This document shows positions 1 to 8,071 of a stretch of 13,702 nucleotides of DNA, piece by piece. Every line of letters begins with the position of its first letter. Position 1 is the stretch's first letter. The translations under genes were made by a program, and so were the position numbers. Under the pieces are notes generated by a model. It ran no database searches. It was not told the DNA's origin and saw only the letters and a program-made list of their open reading frames with translations. Location of the stretch: the NCBI GenBank assembly GCA_004325065.1, contig PITI01000360.1, forward strand, positions 1 to 13,702, written 5' to 3'. This DNA comes from Hamiltosporidium magnivora (taxonomy: Eukaryota; Microsporidia; Dubosqiidae).

Positions 1-140
1 GTTGCATGGTGTGTGATTATAGGCTGAAACCCCCTGAGCTCCCCAAGACTATGCAGCATTCCCACTTACTCTACACTTTCTGAACCCAATAAACTTCTAG
101 CTAAGATATATTTCAGAGATTTACATGGGGTCCACCTAGA
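1..140 (+). mobile_element. Possible LINE reverse-transcriptase scrap at window edge
   Basis: This stretch is much richer in G+C than the following kilobase. Frame 1 reads VAWCVIIG, then a TGA stop, then NPLSS, and then stays open to about base 160. The 'FC-x-L-NPLS' type of motif occurs in the fingers/palm region of reverse transcriptases of non-LTR elements, just before the Y-x-D-D box. The residues after NPLSS do not fit the family well and no catalytic motif is present, so this may be a short broken fragment or chance. The element would continue left of the window. Confidence 0.28.
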
Positions 141-442
141 CAGTGCAATCTTATAGCATTTATATAATCAATAATTTAAAATATCTCTCATTTAAATTTA
201 TTTTAAACTTAAATTAATTTTTCCAGAAATAAAATCAAATCAAGAGTAAAAGGAATTTGGCTCAGTCAAGAATTTCTTACAGGCTTAAAATATAATATAG
301 TGTTTTGTAAAAAATTTGCTTAAATGAATTTTTGGAATTGTAATTTGTAAAAGTTGGTTGTTTAAATAAGAAGGTTTGTGAGATTTAATATAACTAAGTC
401 AGTAAAAAAATATAGATCCTTTATAATATTTGTATGTGTACT
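141..442. other. AT-rich spacer, no gene seen
   Basis: This is low-complexity A+T sequence with stops in all frames. I see no RNA gene, coding region or repeat in it. It ends at the left target-site duplication of the hAT-like element. Confidence 0.6.
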
Positions 443-450
443 ATAGAGAT
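443..450. repeat. Left target-site duplication of hAT-like element
   Basis: The octamer atagagat lies directly against the left element terminus. It differs from the right copy only at position 4 and has T at position 2 and A at position 7, as hAT target sites do. Confidence 0.55.
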
Positions 451-1217
451 CAAGGGCCGCCTAAATTTTTAAACCGCAAGCAACTTGACTTCTACTAAAA
501 GTCTCGAAGTCCAGGAACACATTATATTTTATACCAAGGGGATAAAATAGTATTTCTTCAATGTTTAGAATTTAAAAAATTGGAGGAAATTTAAAACGTT
601 TCATATACAGACATTTAAAAAATCAAAATAGGCCTTAATTATATTTTTTGAGCAGATTCGAATTTATTACTTGAATTCTACAGGGTTCCGACTACACAAT
701 TCAATCACGTTCATTCATTTTTTCTGTGTTTTATTTCCGCTTTCGGCATTATCTATCTGTTTAAAAAAACATCCTTTAAATTAAAATTCACAAAAAATAT
801 TTTCAGATCTAAATTAACAAATAAGTTCCTAAAATCGTTATTGATGATCTCTAATAGTAATTTAGACCCAAAATTTTTTACATCTTATTAGTGAAAAATC
901 TCATCTGCATCAATCTCATAAATAATTGATTATCTCATATATTTTTTGTTATATATTTTTGTTTTTTTAATATAAAATTTTTTAAAAAAAATATGATTTA
1001 TGGTTTGAAATATTTAAAAACAAGTAAGTTTCTCGTATTACAAATGCATACTAAAAAAAACCGACTTTGTAATTCTTTTATACAATTTATTTGTAATATT
1101 ATATTTTGTTTTCTTATAAAAAAAATCTACTTCTCTATAAAAAAGATCGTGACAGTTCAGATAAATTGTCCCCGAAAGGATAAAATATCTCCGCGGGCCT
1201 TAGTTTTTGCACCCCTG
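451..1217. mobile_element. Non-autonomous hAT-like DNA transposon (MITE), about 767 bp
   Basis: The right end, read inward on the minus strand from 1217, begins CAGGGGTGCAAAAACTAAGG and runs into CCCGCGG. This is the terminal inverted repeat style of hAT elements. The left end at 451 begins CAAGGGCCGCC and reaches AACCGC about 24 nt in. It is a diverged match with small gaps. Both ends fit the hAT terminal consensus YARNG. The flanks are 8-bp target duplications, atagagat at 443-450 and atatagat at 1218-1225. They agree at 7 of 8 positions and both fit the hAT target consensus nTnnnnAn. No transposase is encoded. A 76-codon ORF (993-1223) is low in complexity and runs through the right terminus, so it is not a gene. 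Divergence between the ends suggests an old, immobile copy. Confidence 0.62.
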
Positions 1218-1225
1218 ATATAGAT
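1218..1225. repeat. Right target-site duplication of hAT-like element
   Basis: The octamer atatagat directly follows the right terminus ...CACCCCTG and is the partner of the copy at 443-450. Confidence 0.55.
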
Positions 1226-1539
1226 ACCAGAACCACGGAATTTGCTTTTAAAAAAAAATCACAAAAACTTTTGATTTGCAAGGTTATTATGAACATGTGA
1301 GATATTTAAAAATTTAAAAAAATGGGAGATTTGCAAAAAATATGTAATTTTAACAATAATAGTTTAGAAAAGTTTAAATGCATTAATTAAATTTAAATAT
1401 AAAAAGAGAGTTTTTTTACCCCTTAATTCTTAATAAAATATTTTTTTGATTCTATATACTTCTAAATTTAGGGTATGCAGAATTCTAAGCCTAAAAACTA
1501 TTTAAAGAATATTTACTGATCGAGTATAAAGATATATAA
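1226..1539. other. AT-rich spacer, possibly the LTR of a copia-like relic
   Basis: No coding region is visible. Because a primer-binding site begins at 1540, the bases to its left would be the U5 end of an LTR. They do not end in the usual CA (they end ...tataa), and I cannot find a second LTR copy or a clear TG start, so the LTR boundary is undefined. Confidence 0.3.
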
Positions 1540-1551
1540 TGGTATCAGAGC
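1540..1551 (+). other. LTR-retrotransposon primer-binding site (initiator tRNA-Met type)
   Basis: The 12-mer TGGTATCAGAGC is the classical primer-binding site of many Ty1/copia elements, complementary to the 3' end of a plant-type initiator tRNA-Met. A match of this length is unlikely by chance in a window this AT-rich. It lies 28 bases ahead of a gag-like reading frame, which is the expected order. Confidence 0.55.
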
Positions 1552-1579
1552 ATATAATAGAAGTACTGCCAAAATAATA

Positions 1580-1800
1580 GTGGCTACAAACTAAATATGT
1601 ACATTTGCAATTCTTGGATTTTCTGGAAAAAAGTAAAAAAATAAACTAGATTTATAGTATAAAATATCAAAGTGTTGTAAATAAACCAATTTCCTATCTA
1701 GTAAATAGCTTTTATATTAATATAGAAGGTAGAAGGAGATGTTATCAAAGGAAAACTATAAACTGCTTAACTAGTAAATTTATACACCGAAATAGAACAT
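1580..1800 (+). mobile_element. Decayed copia-like gag start
   Basis: From 1580 the frame reads GTG-GCT-ACA-AAC (VATN, where an ATG start would give MATN), then a TAA, then ICTFAILGFSGKK, then more stops. Copia-family Gag proteins typically begin MA-x-N followed by a hydrophobic 'P/A-I-L-x-F/L-x-G-x-N-Y/W' stretch. The spacing from the primer-binding site (28 nt) is normal for such elements. The rest is too broken to follow. Near 2010-2060 another frame gives a string ending ...YIGRHSQMR and a TGA, which might be a ruined CCHC zinc knuckle, but several key cysteines are absent. No protease, integrase or RT can be read. Confidence 0.4.
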
Positions 1801-2351
1801 GAAACCACATTTAGGTATATAAGCTTTAAAATAAGTATCCCGAATCAATTAATCATTCTTTAGAATCGCATTTAAAAGAAAGATTAGGTTATAAAACGAG
1901 GCAATGTGCTGCTATATCCAGGATATAAATGTATTTTAGAAAGTTAAGAGAAAATGTCAACACTGCAATTAGTCATGTAAAACAGTAAAATATTTATCTT
2001 ATATGCGGTATAAAATACTCAAAACAATATATCGGACGGCATAGTCAGATGCGTTGAACATTCGCCTCTTTCGAATAATTTTAAATCGAAGTCATAAAAA
2101 ATCAAAGGTTCGGTTCACAAAATTCGTGAAAATGAGTATATGGGAAAAAAAATTACACCAGAATAAAAATTGATGTCAATAATTGGAATTATAAATCAGA
2201 AATTATTATTTTAGATAGGTACAAAATCTGAGTGCACTACCTTCATTTGAAATCGCTTTTTAAGATGGATTAAAATATTTGAAATTTAGGAAATAGAAGT
2301 AGATTCTTTTATGCATATGAGACAAGTAGTATATATATATCTAGTCTTAAT
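1801..2351. other. Spacer or decayed element interior, no gene
   Basis: No open frame of useful length occurs on either strand. It may be the continuation of the copia-like relic. A GC-richer patch at 2030-2130 contains gcatagtcagatgcg and aggttcggttca, which resemble tRNA A and B boxes, but the sequence does not fold as a tRNA. A short (TA)n run lies at 2330-2340. Confidence 0.45.
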
Positions 2352-2555
2352 GTAATAATTCCGCCAAGATACGATAGGTTCTGCTCTGCCAGTTCTAAGC
2401 CCGGATAAAGGAAGAGGGTTGAGCATAGTGCTGACACACACACCTGGGTCACAAAACCATATTGTTACGAAAAAGAAACGAAATAATATAAATTAGAAAA
2501 ACCGTTTAATTGACCCGGGCTCTTTAAGAACTGTAGCGCCAATTAGTAGTAGTAG
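2352..2555 (+). mobile_element. Retroelement-end scrap between TAA and TAG repeats
   Basis: A distinctly GC-richer block (2361-2455) contains agcccggataaaggaagag and ggttgagcatagtgctgac. I recall similar strings from the 5' leaders of invertebrate non-LTR retrotransposons, but I cannot search for them. It is preceded by taataa at 2352-2357. About 100 bases later a second GC-richer piece (2510-2540) runs straight into four TAG units at 2544-2555. Dong/R4-type LINEs are known to insert in TAA-like repeats, so the block may be an internally deleted copy with both ends kept. No protein can be read from it. Confidence 0.4.
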
Positions 2556-3079
2556 TTGATGTAATCCCTTAAGTCATAGCTTGAAATGTTTTTGTTACAA
2601 TATTATACGATGTATCATAAAAGACCTTAAATTCTTATATGAATAACAGCCACACACAAAAAAATCATTTATTTTGAACGAAGAATATTAAAGTGCAGCA
2701 AAAACCTGAGAAAATTGTTAAAAGAGATCATAAATATACAGAGAGCTTGAGAAACACATAAAAAGATGTAGTTATTACAAATATGTACCAAATAAAAAGA
2801 AAATATGTGAATATTGTTTTGAAACTCTAATTATCTCTGATAAAACGCTTTCAAAATTAACAAAAAAAATTAAAATTTAAGACGAAATCTGAAAAAAAAT
2901 GTAAATAAAACAGCAAAGGCGATTTCTTGACGGGAAAACACAGAATAAAATATAAATTAACAATTAAAAACAAATATAAATTACTTTTTAATTCGTATAA
3001 ACCATAAAATTATTTTACTTGCAATCTGATTAATTTACCCTCCAATCAAATGATTAACTTCCTGAAAAGTATTTGAGAC
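2556..3079. other. AT-rich 3' flank of exportin-1, no gene
   Basis: There is no supported coding sequence. The right part is the 3' untranslated and downstream region of the minus-strand exportin gene. AATTAA-like strings occur, but none can be singled out as a poly(A) signal. Confidence 0.5.
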
Positions 3080-6000
3080 TCAAATAATATTTTTACCAGC
3101 GGGAATTCTTTGCTTCCTCTCATTAACTAATTCAATCTCCATATTTAAATCATCATTGCATCCATATTCATACACCTTAACCCTAAAATCAAAAACGTGT
3201 TCTCTAAAGATATCATCATCTCGACACAACTCAAACATTCCAACAATAAAAATTTCTAAAGATTCTCCTGTAATATTTTTAAGTGTAGATGCAAACAATT
3301 CATTAATATGATTTCTTATAAATGTATTGTTGTTAACAGTTTGATCAAAAAGAGGTAATTTGTCACAAATTTTAAGTAAAAAAGATAAAATTTGGCATTG
3401 TAATTCAAACCCGTAATCTTTATCTTTATCAAATATTATTCCCAAAATATTTGTCATCGTATTCAAAAAATATTTTTGAAAAAATAAAAAATTATTAATT
3501 TCATAACATTTTTTAAAAGTTGTAAGAATAGTTGAAAGACAAAGTTCACTTATTTCTCTCCTACAAATAAATCCATAAAGTAACGAATCAAAAATTGAAT
3601 TAAATGTATCAGAATTTGAAAAAATTAAAGGAAAGAAACTATCAAATCTTTTGATAATCAATATATCTAATAATCTATAATATGCAGTTTGAATATCATT
3701 ATTTTCTTCTGATTTCAAAATTAATGGAATAGATGGTTCAATAAGTGTATTCAAAATAAATACTTCACTTTTAAATGCATCTTCTTCTTCTGAAAAATCT
3801 ATAGATTTAAAACATTCCCCTCCCAATAGTAATAATGTATGGTCCTTAAAAGATTTTTTATAATCAAAAATTATTTTTTGAAATAAATTATTCAAGAAAT
3901 TGCTTTTCATTTCCTTTGTAATAAATTTATCGTTTAAATTTTCTAAAACACTAACAACATTTGTAAAGACTTCAATTATTTCTTGTTTCGCCAAAATTAT
4001 ATTTTTATTTGCCAATGAATTTATCTGTCCATTTTTTATTAAATCAAGTCGCTCGTACATTGAAAATAAAAATGGAAAAACGTTTTGAAAACTTGTTATT
4101 ATCGATTCAGGTAAATTTTTATAAACAAGAGAAAATGACTTTAAAACATGTGAAACAATTCTTACAAAATCTCGATTTATAATCAATTCTGATAATTTTT
4201 CTTGTATTTTTTCTTGAAAAATATTTGTATCTGAAAAAGAAGAAGTAAGAAGATTTATATATTCTAACTTTTTATAATATTCAGCATTATTCATTGAAAC
4301 GCCAGATTTCTTAGTCATTTCGGTATTCATCCCCTGTAGAACTACACACATACACTCATAAATAATTCTTTTTTGGTAAAATTCCAAGCTTTTAGTTATT
4401 CTACATAAATTCTTTAAAATATACGAAATATAAACATCATTCTCTTCTCTTTGTATAAGAAATTCATGTGGACATTTATTAGTTATCCTAAGTAATGTGT
4501 CACATGCCATATCCTGTATACCTTCATGTGTTTCATCCATAAATTCAAATAATTTTTTTACAACCGTTTTTAAAAAACGTTTATTCGATACTAAAAATCT
4601 ATGATATTGCCCTACCAAGTACATTATATTAGAAGCAATAACTGCTTTATCATCTTTAGAAACTTTCATTTCACACAAAGCAAGTAAATTTTTCAAAACA
4701 TCTACAAAGAATAAACTTTCTTCATCCTTAGAAAACGATTCTGAGACACATCCAATCGACCAACAAATTTTATTCAATTTTTTTATTTCCCATTCCGATC
4801 CATCGAGTTGTTTGTCTAATTTTTTTATAAAAAAACTTTTTATTCTTTCACCTGTCAAAGAAGATAAATGAAATATCGTTCGTTTCATTTCTTTATAAAA
4901 ATCAATAGCCTCTGTTTCCGTCAATTTTTCTTTAACGATTTCTCCGTACTCATTTTCAATCACCAAAACTTCTTCTGGCCTCGGCATTTTATCAACCAAA
5001 GCTTGTATAAGCATTTCAAGAATCGAAGTATATTTATCTCTTCGTAATGAAACCCTAGAAGTAGCAAAATACGGATACTCATTGTACAAGCAAAAAACAA
5101 AAGAACTCCAACATTCCAAAACACTTACAAATATTTTTTTATCTTCTATTTCTGTAATCCTAATTAAATATTCCAATCCTTTTAAAAATTCTTTCAAACT
5201 TTTATTCTCAAGTAAATCCATTTTATTTGAATAAATTAAAGACAATAAAAAACTCACAGATAAAATAAAATCTTGTTCCATTCTATCCAAATTAAAATAC
5301 AACGCACTCAATTTTTCAGATCCAAATTTAGAAAAATATAGATTTAAAAATTCAATCAAAGAAAAATTTATAAGCAATATTTTTTCATCCACTGTTTTAG
5401 ATTCCTGACTAGAAATTTCTACTTTTTCATTTACCATTCTTTTTACAATTTCATATAAACATTTCAAACACGCAATAGAATGACTTGTATTGATAAAAGA
5501 AACAACCAATTCTACAATTTCTGTATCCACAATAAATTGTAAAGGCATCCATTTACTAAAACTCTGTAGTGTATAAAGAGTAGTATCTAATAATTTATCA
5601 GTAATATTCATTTTTTTAGAATATTCCAATATAGTTTTAATTAATTGAAAAATATGAATAAATTCATTTTTTAATTGATTTTGCAACATTCGTTTTCTTA
5701 CAGTTGTAATATTTCCCTCACCGAACATAAAAATTTCTTCATTTAATCTTTTTAAAATTTCTAAACTGTTTCTACAAACCTCCATTGAAGAATTCTGTGA
5801 GGCTGTTATCAAATCAGATATAAATGTTGGCCAATTTCTTGGCCAGTCTTTTTTTAAAATTTCTACTAAAATTATATCAAATCGGTTTAAAATTATTTGG
5901 TCTTGCTGCTCTGATCTTTTTATTACGGATTGCACAACATAAGATTTCAGTCCATTTCTTTGTTCCTCGGTAAATAAAACCCATTTAGTTTTTACTTGAG

Positions 6001-6217
6001 TCTCTAAAACTTGTAAGGCTACGAAATGAGATGGTGTGTATGAACTAGTGGTTAGTATATAATCTACACGTGTCCAGGCATTCGGATGCTCCTTAAATTT
6101 AACCAGTACTGTTTCTGCCTTACTCTTTTCTGAAGATGAAGAATCTAATGCTGTTTTTACAATTGAATCAAATAGATTTACATCCAAGTCTTCACTAAAA
6201 TTTAGTATCGATTCCAT
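3080..6217 (-). CDS. XPO1: Exportin-1 (CRM1), nuclear export receptor
   Basis: This karyopherin carries proteins with leucine-rich export signals, and some RNPs, out of the nucleus together with Ran-GTP. It is 1045 aa in one exon, near the usual 1,070-1,085. The importin-beta N-terminal (CRIME) domain spans about residues 33-100 (KFKEHPNAWTRVDYIL, then LQVLETQVKTKW). The Xpo1 block follows at 124-165 (DWPRNWPTFISDL). The hinged loop of the HEAT-9 region has PRPEEVLVIENEYGE at 412-426. The most conserved part, which includes the export-signal groove, is at 501-578 and includes KAVIASNIMYLVGQY and KLFEFMDETHEGIQDMACDT. Cys515 in LLALCEMK occupies the position of the human leptomycin-B target Cys528. 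The C-terminus ends ...RIPAGKNII and lacks the acidic tail of animal and yeast CRM1. The start is supported by the alignment and by a CCC motif just upstream. The 5' neighbour is divergent. Confidence 0.97.
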   Translation of the reverse strand: MESILNFSEDLDVNLFDSIVKTALDSSSSEKSKAETVLVKFKEHPNAWTRVDYILTTSSYTPSHFVALQVLETQVKTKWVLFTEEQRNGLKSYVVQSVIKRSEQQDQIILNRFDIILVEILKKDWPRNWPTFISDLITASQNSSMEVCRNSLEILKRLNEEIFMFGEGNITTVRKRMLQNQLKNEFIHIFQLIKTILEYSKKMNITDKLLDTTLYTLQSFSKWMPLQFIVDTEIVELVVSFINTSHSIACLKCLYEIVKRMVNEKVEISSQESKTVDEKILLINFSLIEFLNLYFSKFGSEKLSALYFNLDRMEQDFILSVSFLLSLIYSNKMDLLENKSLKEFLKGLEYLIRITEIEDKKIFVSVLECWSSFVFCLYNEYPYFATSRVSLRRDKYTSILEMLIQALVDKMPRPEEVLVIENEYGEIVKEKLTETEAIDFYKEMKRTIFHLSSLTGERIKSFFIKKLDKQLDGSEWEIKKLNKICWSIGCVSESFSKDEESLFFVDVLKNLLALCEMKVSKDDKAVIASNIMYLVGQYHRFLVSNKRFLKTVVKKLFEFMDETHEGIQDMACDTLLRITNKCPHEFLIQREENDVYISYILKNLCRITKSLEFYQKRIIYECMCVVLQGMNTEMTKKSGVSMNNAEYYKKLEYINLLTSSFSDTNIFQEKIQEKLSELIINRDFVRIVSHVLKSFSLVYKNLPESIITSFQNVFPFLFSMYERLDLIKNGQINSLANKNIILAKQEIIEVFTNVVSVLENLNDKFITKEMKSNFLNNLFQKIIFDYKKSFKDHTLLLLGGECFKSIDFSEEEDAFKSEVFILNTLIEPSIPLILKSEENNDIQTAYYRLLDILIIKRFDSFFPLIFSNSDTFNSIFDSLLYGFICRREISELCLSTILTTFKKCYEINNFLFFQKYFLNTMTNILGIIFDKDKDYGFELQCQILSFLLKICDKLPLFDQTVNNNTFIRNHINELFASTLKNITGESLEIFIVGMFELCRDDDIFREHVFDFRVKVYEYGCNDDLNMEIELVNERKQRIPAGKNII

Positions 6218-6230
6218 TTATGGGATTAAA
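6218..6230 (-). promoter_or_regulatory. CCC-type start-proximal motif of exportin-1
   Basis: Read on the minus strand this is TTTAATCCCATAA followed by the ATG, with CCC at -7 to -5. C-rich or G-rich triplets just ahead of the start codon, with A/T-rich signals upstream, are described as start-associated motifs in microsporidia. Further upstream lies a TATAAAAATATTTTT-like stretch. It supports the chosen start and the taxonomic reading. Confidence 0.5.
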
Positions 6231-6857
6231 AATATTTTTATAAAAAAAAGAAAAGTCATAAATAAGGGTAAAAAAAATGTAGGTAACCGAGAAACAAAGA
6301 AACCACTTTTTTTTACTAATTTTATACAAATTTTATTTGTATTTATAAAATAAAGTTTAAAGAAAGTTATGTTTATATATTTAGCAGATATTAGCTCAAA
6401 TTAAACCATTTTTATTTTATTTTAGTATTTCTATGAAGCAGATGAGTTAGGTCTTATTTATAAATGAGTGAATAAACAATTATTAGTTTAACATTCCATC
6501 TTGATTTGTTACTAAGTATTTGAAATTTATTTTCAGAAACCTTGTAATTATTAAAATTAGAGGCATACATTCAGTCCATAGTACTTAAAAATTAATTATA
6601 TTTATCTTGAATAAAATAAAAAATTTTATTTTTTGATAAATTATAATTGATCTGGTAAATAACTCGTGATTTTATCGAAGAAAATCAGAGATTATGTAAG
6701 CCAATTACGTTTTTATAACCCAAAATATTTAAGTTTCATGGAATCTTACTATTCTATCATTTATCTGTTTGGTTTGATACACTAAAAATGAAGCCAAATA
6801 TCAATTGAAAATACAAAGAATAATCAAATTTAGGAAAGGATAAGAATAAAAGAAGAA
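6231..6857. other. AT-rich upstream spacer of exportin-1
   Basis: No coding region or RNA gene is seen. The right end (from about 6839) has short agaataaa-like units that lead into the 60-bp tandem repeat. Confidence 0.5.
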
Positions 6858-7100
6858 TAAAAGAATAATAAATATTAAACTCAAGCTTTTAAGACCATAA
6901 ACTTATATGTTTTAATATAATAAAAGAATAAATATTAAACTCAAACTTTTAAGACCATAAACTTATATGTTTTAATATAATAAAAGAATAAATATTAAAC
7001 TCAAACTTTTAAGACCATAAACTTATATGTTTTAATATAATAAAAGAATAAATATTAAACTCAAACTTTTAAGACCATAAAATTATATGTTTTAATATAA
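6858..7100. repeat. 60-bp tandem repeat, four copies
   Basis: There are four head-to-tail copies at 6858-6920 (63 bp, with a 3-bp ATA insertion), 6921-6980, 6981-7040 and 7041-7100. Each begins taaaagaata and contains ctcaaacttttaagaccataa. The two middle copies are identical. Copy 1 has caagc instead of caaac, and copy 4 has aattat instead of acttat (7082). The array lies between two divergently transcribed genes. The near-identity suggests recent amplification or homogenisation. Copy number in an assembly may be collapsed. Confidence 0.97.
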
Positions 7101-7471
7101 TAACTTATAAACATATTTTTATTTTGATTATACAGTAAAAGTAAAGAATTTAAATTTAAGTAAAATTTAATTATCGATAAGAAAACAAGAATATAATTAA
7201 AGAATAAGTAGTAGTTGTTCATATAACTTAATAAATTAAAAGTATAGGATTTACAAATATTTTAAGATCAAAATTTTTGTAAATATAAATTTAAAATTGT
7301 AAAATGGCATTTGATTTTCTGACTTACGAATATTTTAAATATAAATTTAAAACTTGAAAAATTGTTTTTATTAGTTGACTTGTAGTTATTAATTGTAGAA
7401 ATATTTTAAGGATTTTAAATCTTCAATCATGTTTTCTATTTGAAATACTTTTTTCTACTATTTTAAAAAGT
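7101..7471. other. Upstream region of the 104-aa gene
   Basis: This is AT-rich non-coding sequence. A short imperfect direct repeat of the type tttaaatataaatttaaaa(t/c)ttg occurs near 7280-7300 and 7335-7355. No other feature is supported. Confidence 0.4.
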
Positions 7472-7476
7472 CCCTT
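7472..7476 (+). promoter_or_regulatory. CCC-type start-proximal motif of the 104-aa gene
   Basis: The sequence reads aaaaagtcccttATG, with CCC at -5 to -3. It resembles the exportin-1 start context and the CCC-like motif reported for microsporidian genes, and it supports the start at 7477. Confidence 0.45.
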
Positions 7477-7791
7477 ATGAAGAATTCTTTGATAGAAGAA
7501 AATATAAAAAAAATAAATTTAGCAATAGAAAAGATAATTGATGGTTTAGCAGAAATATTTAATGTTTTAAAGATAACAGAAACTGATGAATACAGTGAAT
7601 TACGAGATATGTTCATAATAAAAAGAAGATTTATTGAAGTATTTGATATGTTTTTATCTATATTTCACCATTTAGTAGAACTTAAATTTCTGAGATATAA
7701 AGAAGATGAAAAGAAACAAAGTGAAGAAGTTTTGTCTTTGGATTTGTTCAAAGAAATGTGTGATAAACTTAAGAATGAAGTATTTAATTGA
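7477..7791 (+). CDS. Small helical protein, candidate Mediator subunit 22
   Basis: This 104-aa, highly charged, all-helical ORF has no signal peptide. Residues 9-34 (NIKKINLAIEKIIDGLAEIF, then NVLKIT) resemble the first helix of Med22/Surf5, whose pattern is L-x-x-x-I-x-x-I-x-D-x-x-x-E-I and then K-I. Residues 52-73 (FIEVFDMFLSIFHHLVELKF) resemble its second helix, where animals have a 'L-x-K-L-V-x-x-L-K-x-F-L' pattern. Med22 is a small head-module subunit that pairs with Med11, and the size fits a reduced parasite version. The C-terminal helix after residue 74 is acidic and basic. The assignment rests on pattern memory only. Other short coiled-coil proteins such as kinetochore or vesicle adaptors could look the same. 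The gene is divergent from exportin-1 and convergent with the lectin-like gene. A minus-strand ORF at 7665-7847 is its shadow. Confidence 0.75.
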   Translation: MKNSLIEENIKKINLAIEKIIDGLAEIFNVLKITETDEYSELRDMFIIKRRFIEVFDMFLSIFHHLVELKFLRYKEDEKKQSEEVLSLDLFKEMCDKLKNEVFN

Positions 7792-7910
7792 TTTGTGGGA
7801 CTTTGATTTAGTATTTTTGTAATTAAATTATTTTCGTGGTACAGCAATATTTTATAGATATAATTATTTGTGGACAGAATTTTATTTCATATCTTTTGTT
7901 TTTTTAGATA

Positions 7911-8071
7911 ATTAATTAAGTTAAATACTATTGAGACCATTAAAGGTTGAAGATGAAAGTATCAAGCAGAATATTAAATTATAAAATTAATTAAGTTAAA
8001 TACTATTGAGACCATTAAAGGTTGAAGATGAAAGTTTGAAGCAGAATGTTAAATTATAAAATTAATTAAGT
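7911..8071. repeat. 75-bp direct duplication
   Basis: Copy 1 is 7911-7985 and copy 2 is 7986-8060, each starting attaattaagttaaatact. They differ at only three positions (agtatcaag versus agtttgaag, and aatatt versus aatgtt). A third partial copy, attaattaagtt, follows at 8061. It sits in the 3' flank shared by two convergent genes. Confidence 0.95.

Noticed and set aside
993..1223. 76-codon plus ORF
   Set aside because: It is K/I/F-rich low complexity and its 3' end reads through the hAT-like terminus into the target duplication. It is not a gene.
2036..2130. tRNA-like A box (gcatagtcagatgcg), anticodon-like stem attcg/cgaat and B box (aggttcggttca)
   Set aside because: The loop lacks U33, the T stem does not pair, there is no acceptor stem, and the box spacing is too long. 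At most it is a tRNA-derived relic.
2326..2340. Short (TA)n run
   Set aside because: It is ordinary for this base composition.
3900..4088. 62-codon plus ORF
   Set aside because: It is antisense within exportin-1, and the exportin frame aligns with its family across this stretch.
6839..7100. CRISPR-like spaced repeats
   Set aside because: The 60-bp units are contiguous with no unique spacers, and the genome is eukaryotic.
7665..7847. 60-codon minus ORF
   Set aside because: It is a shadow of the 104-aa gene with low-complexity serine/leucine content.
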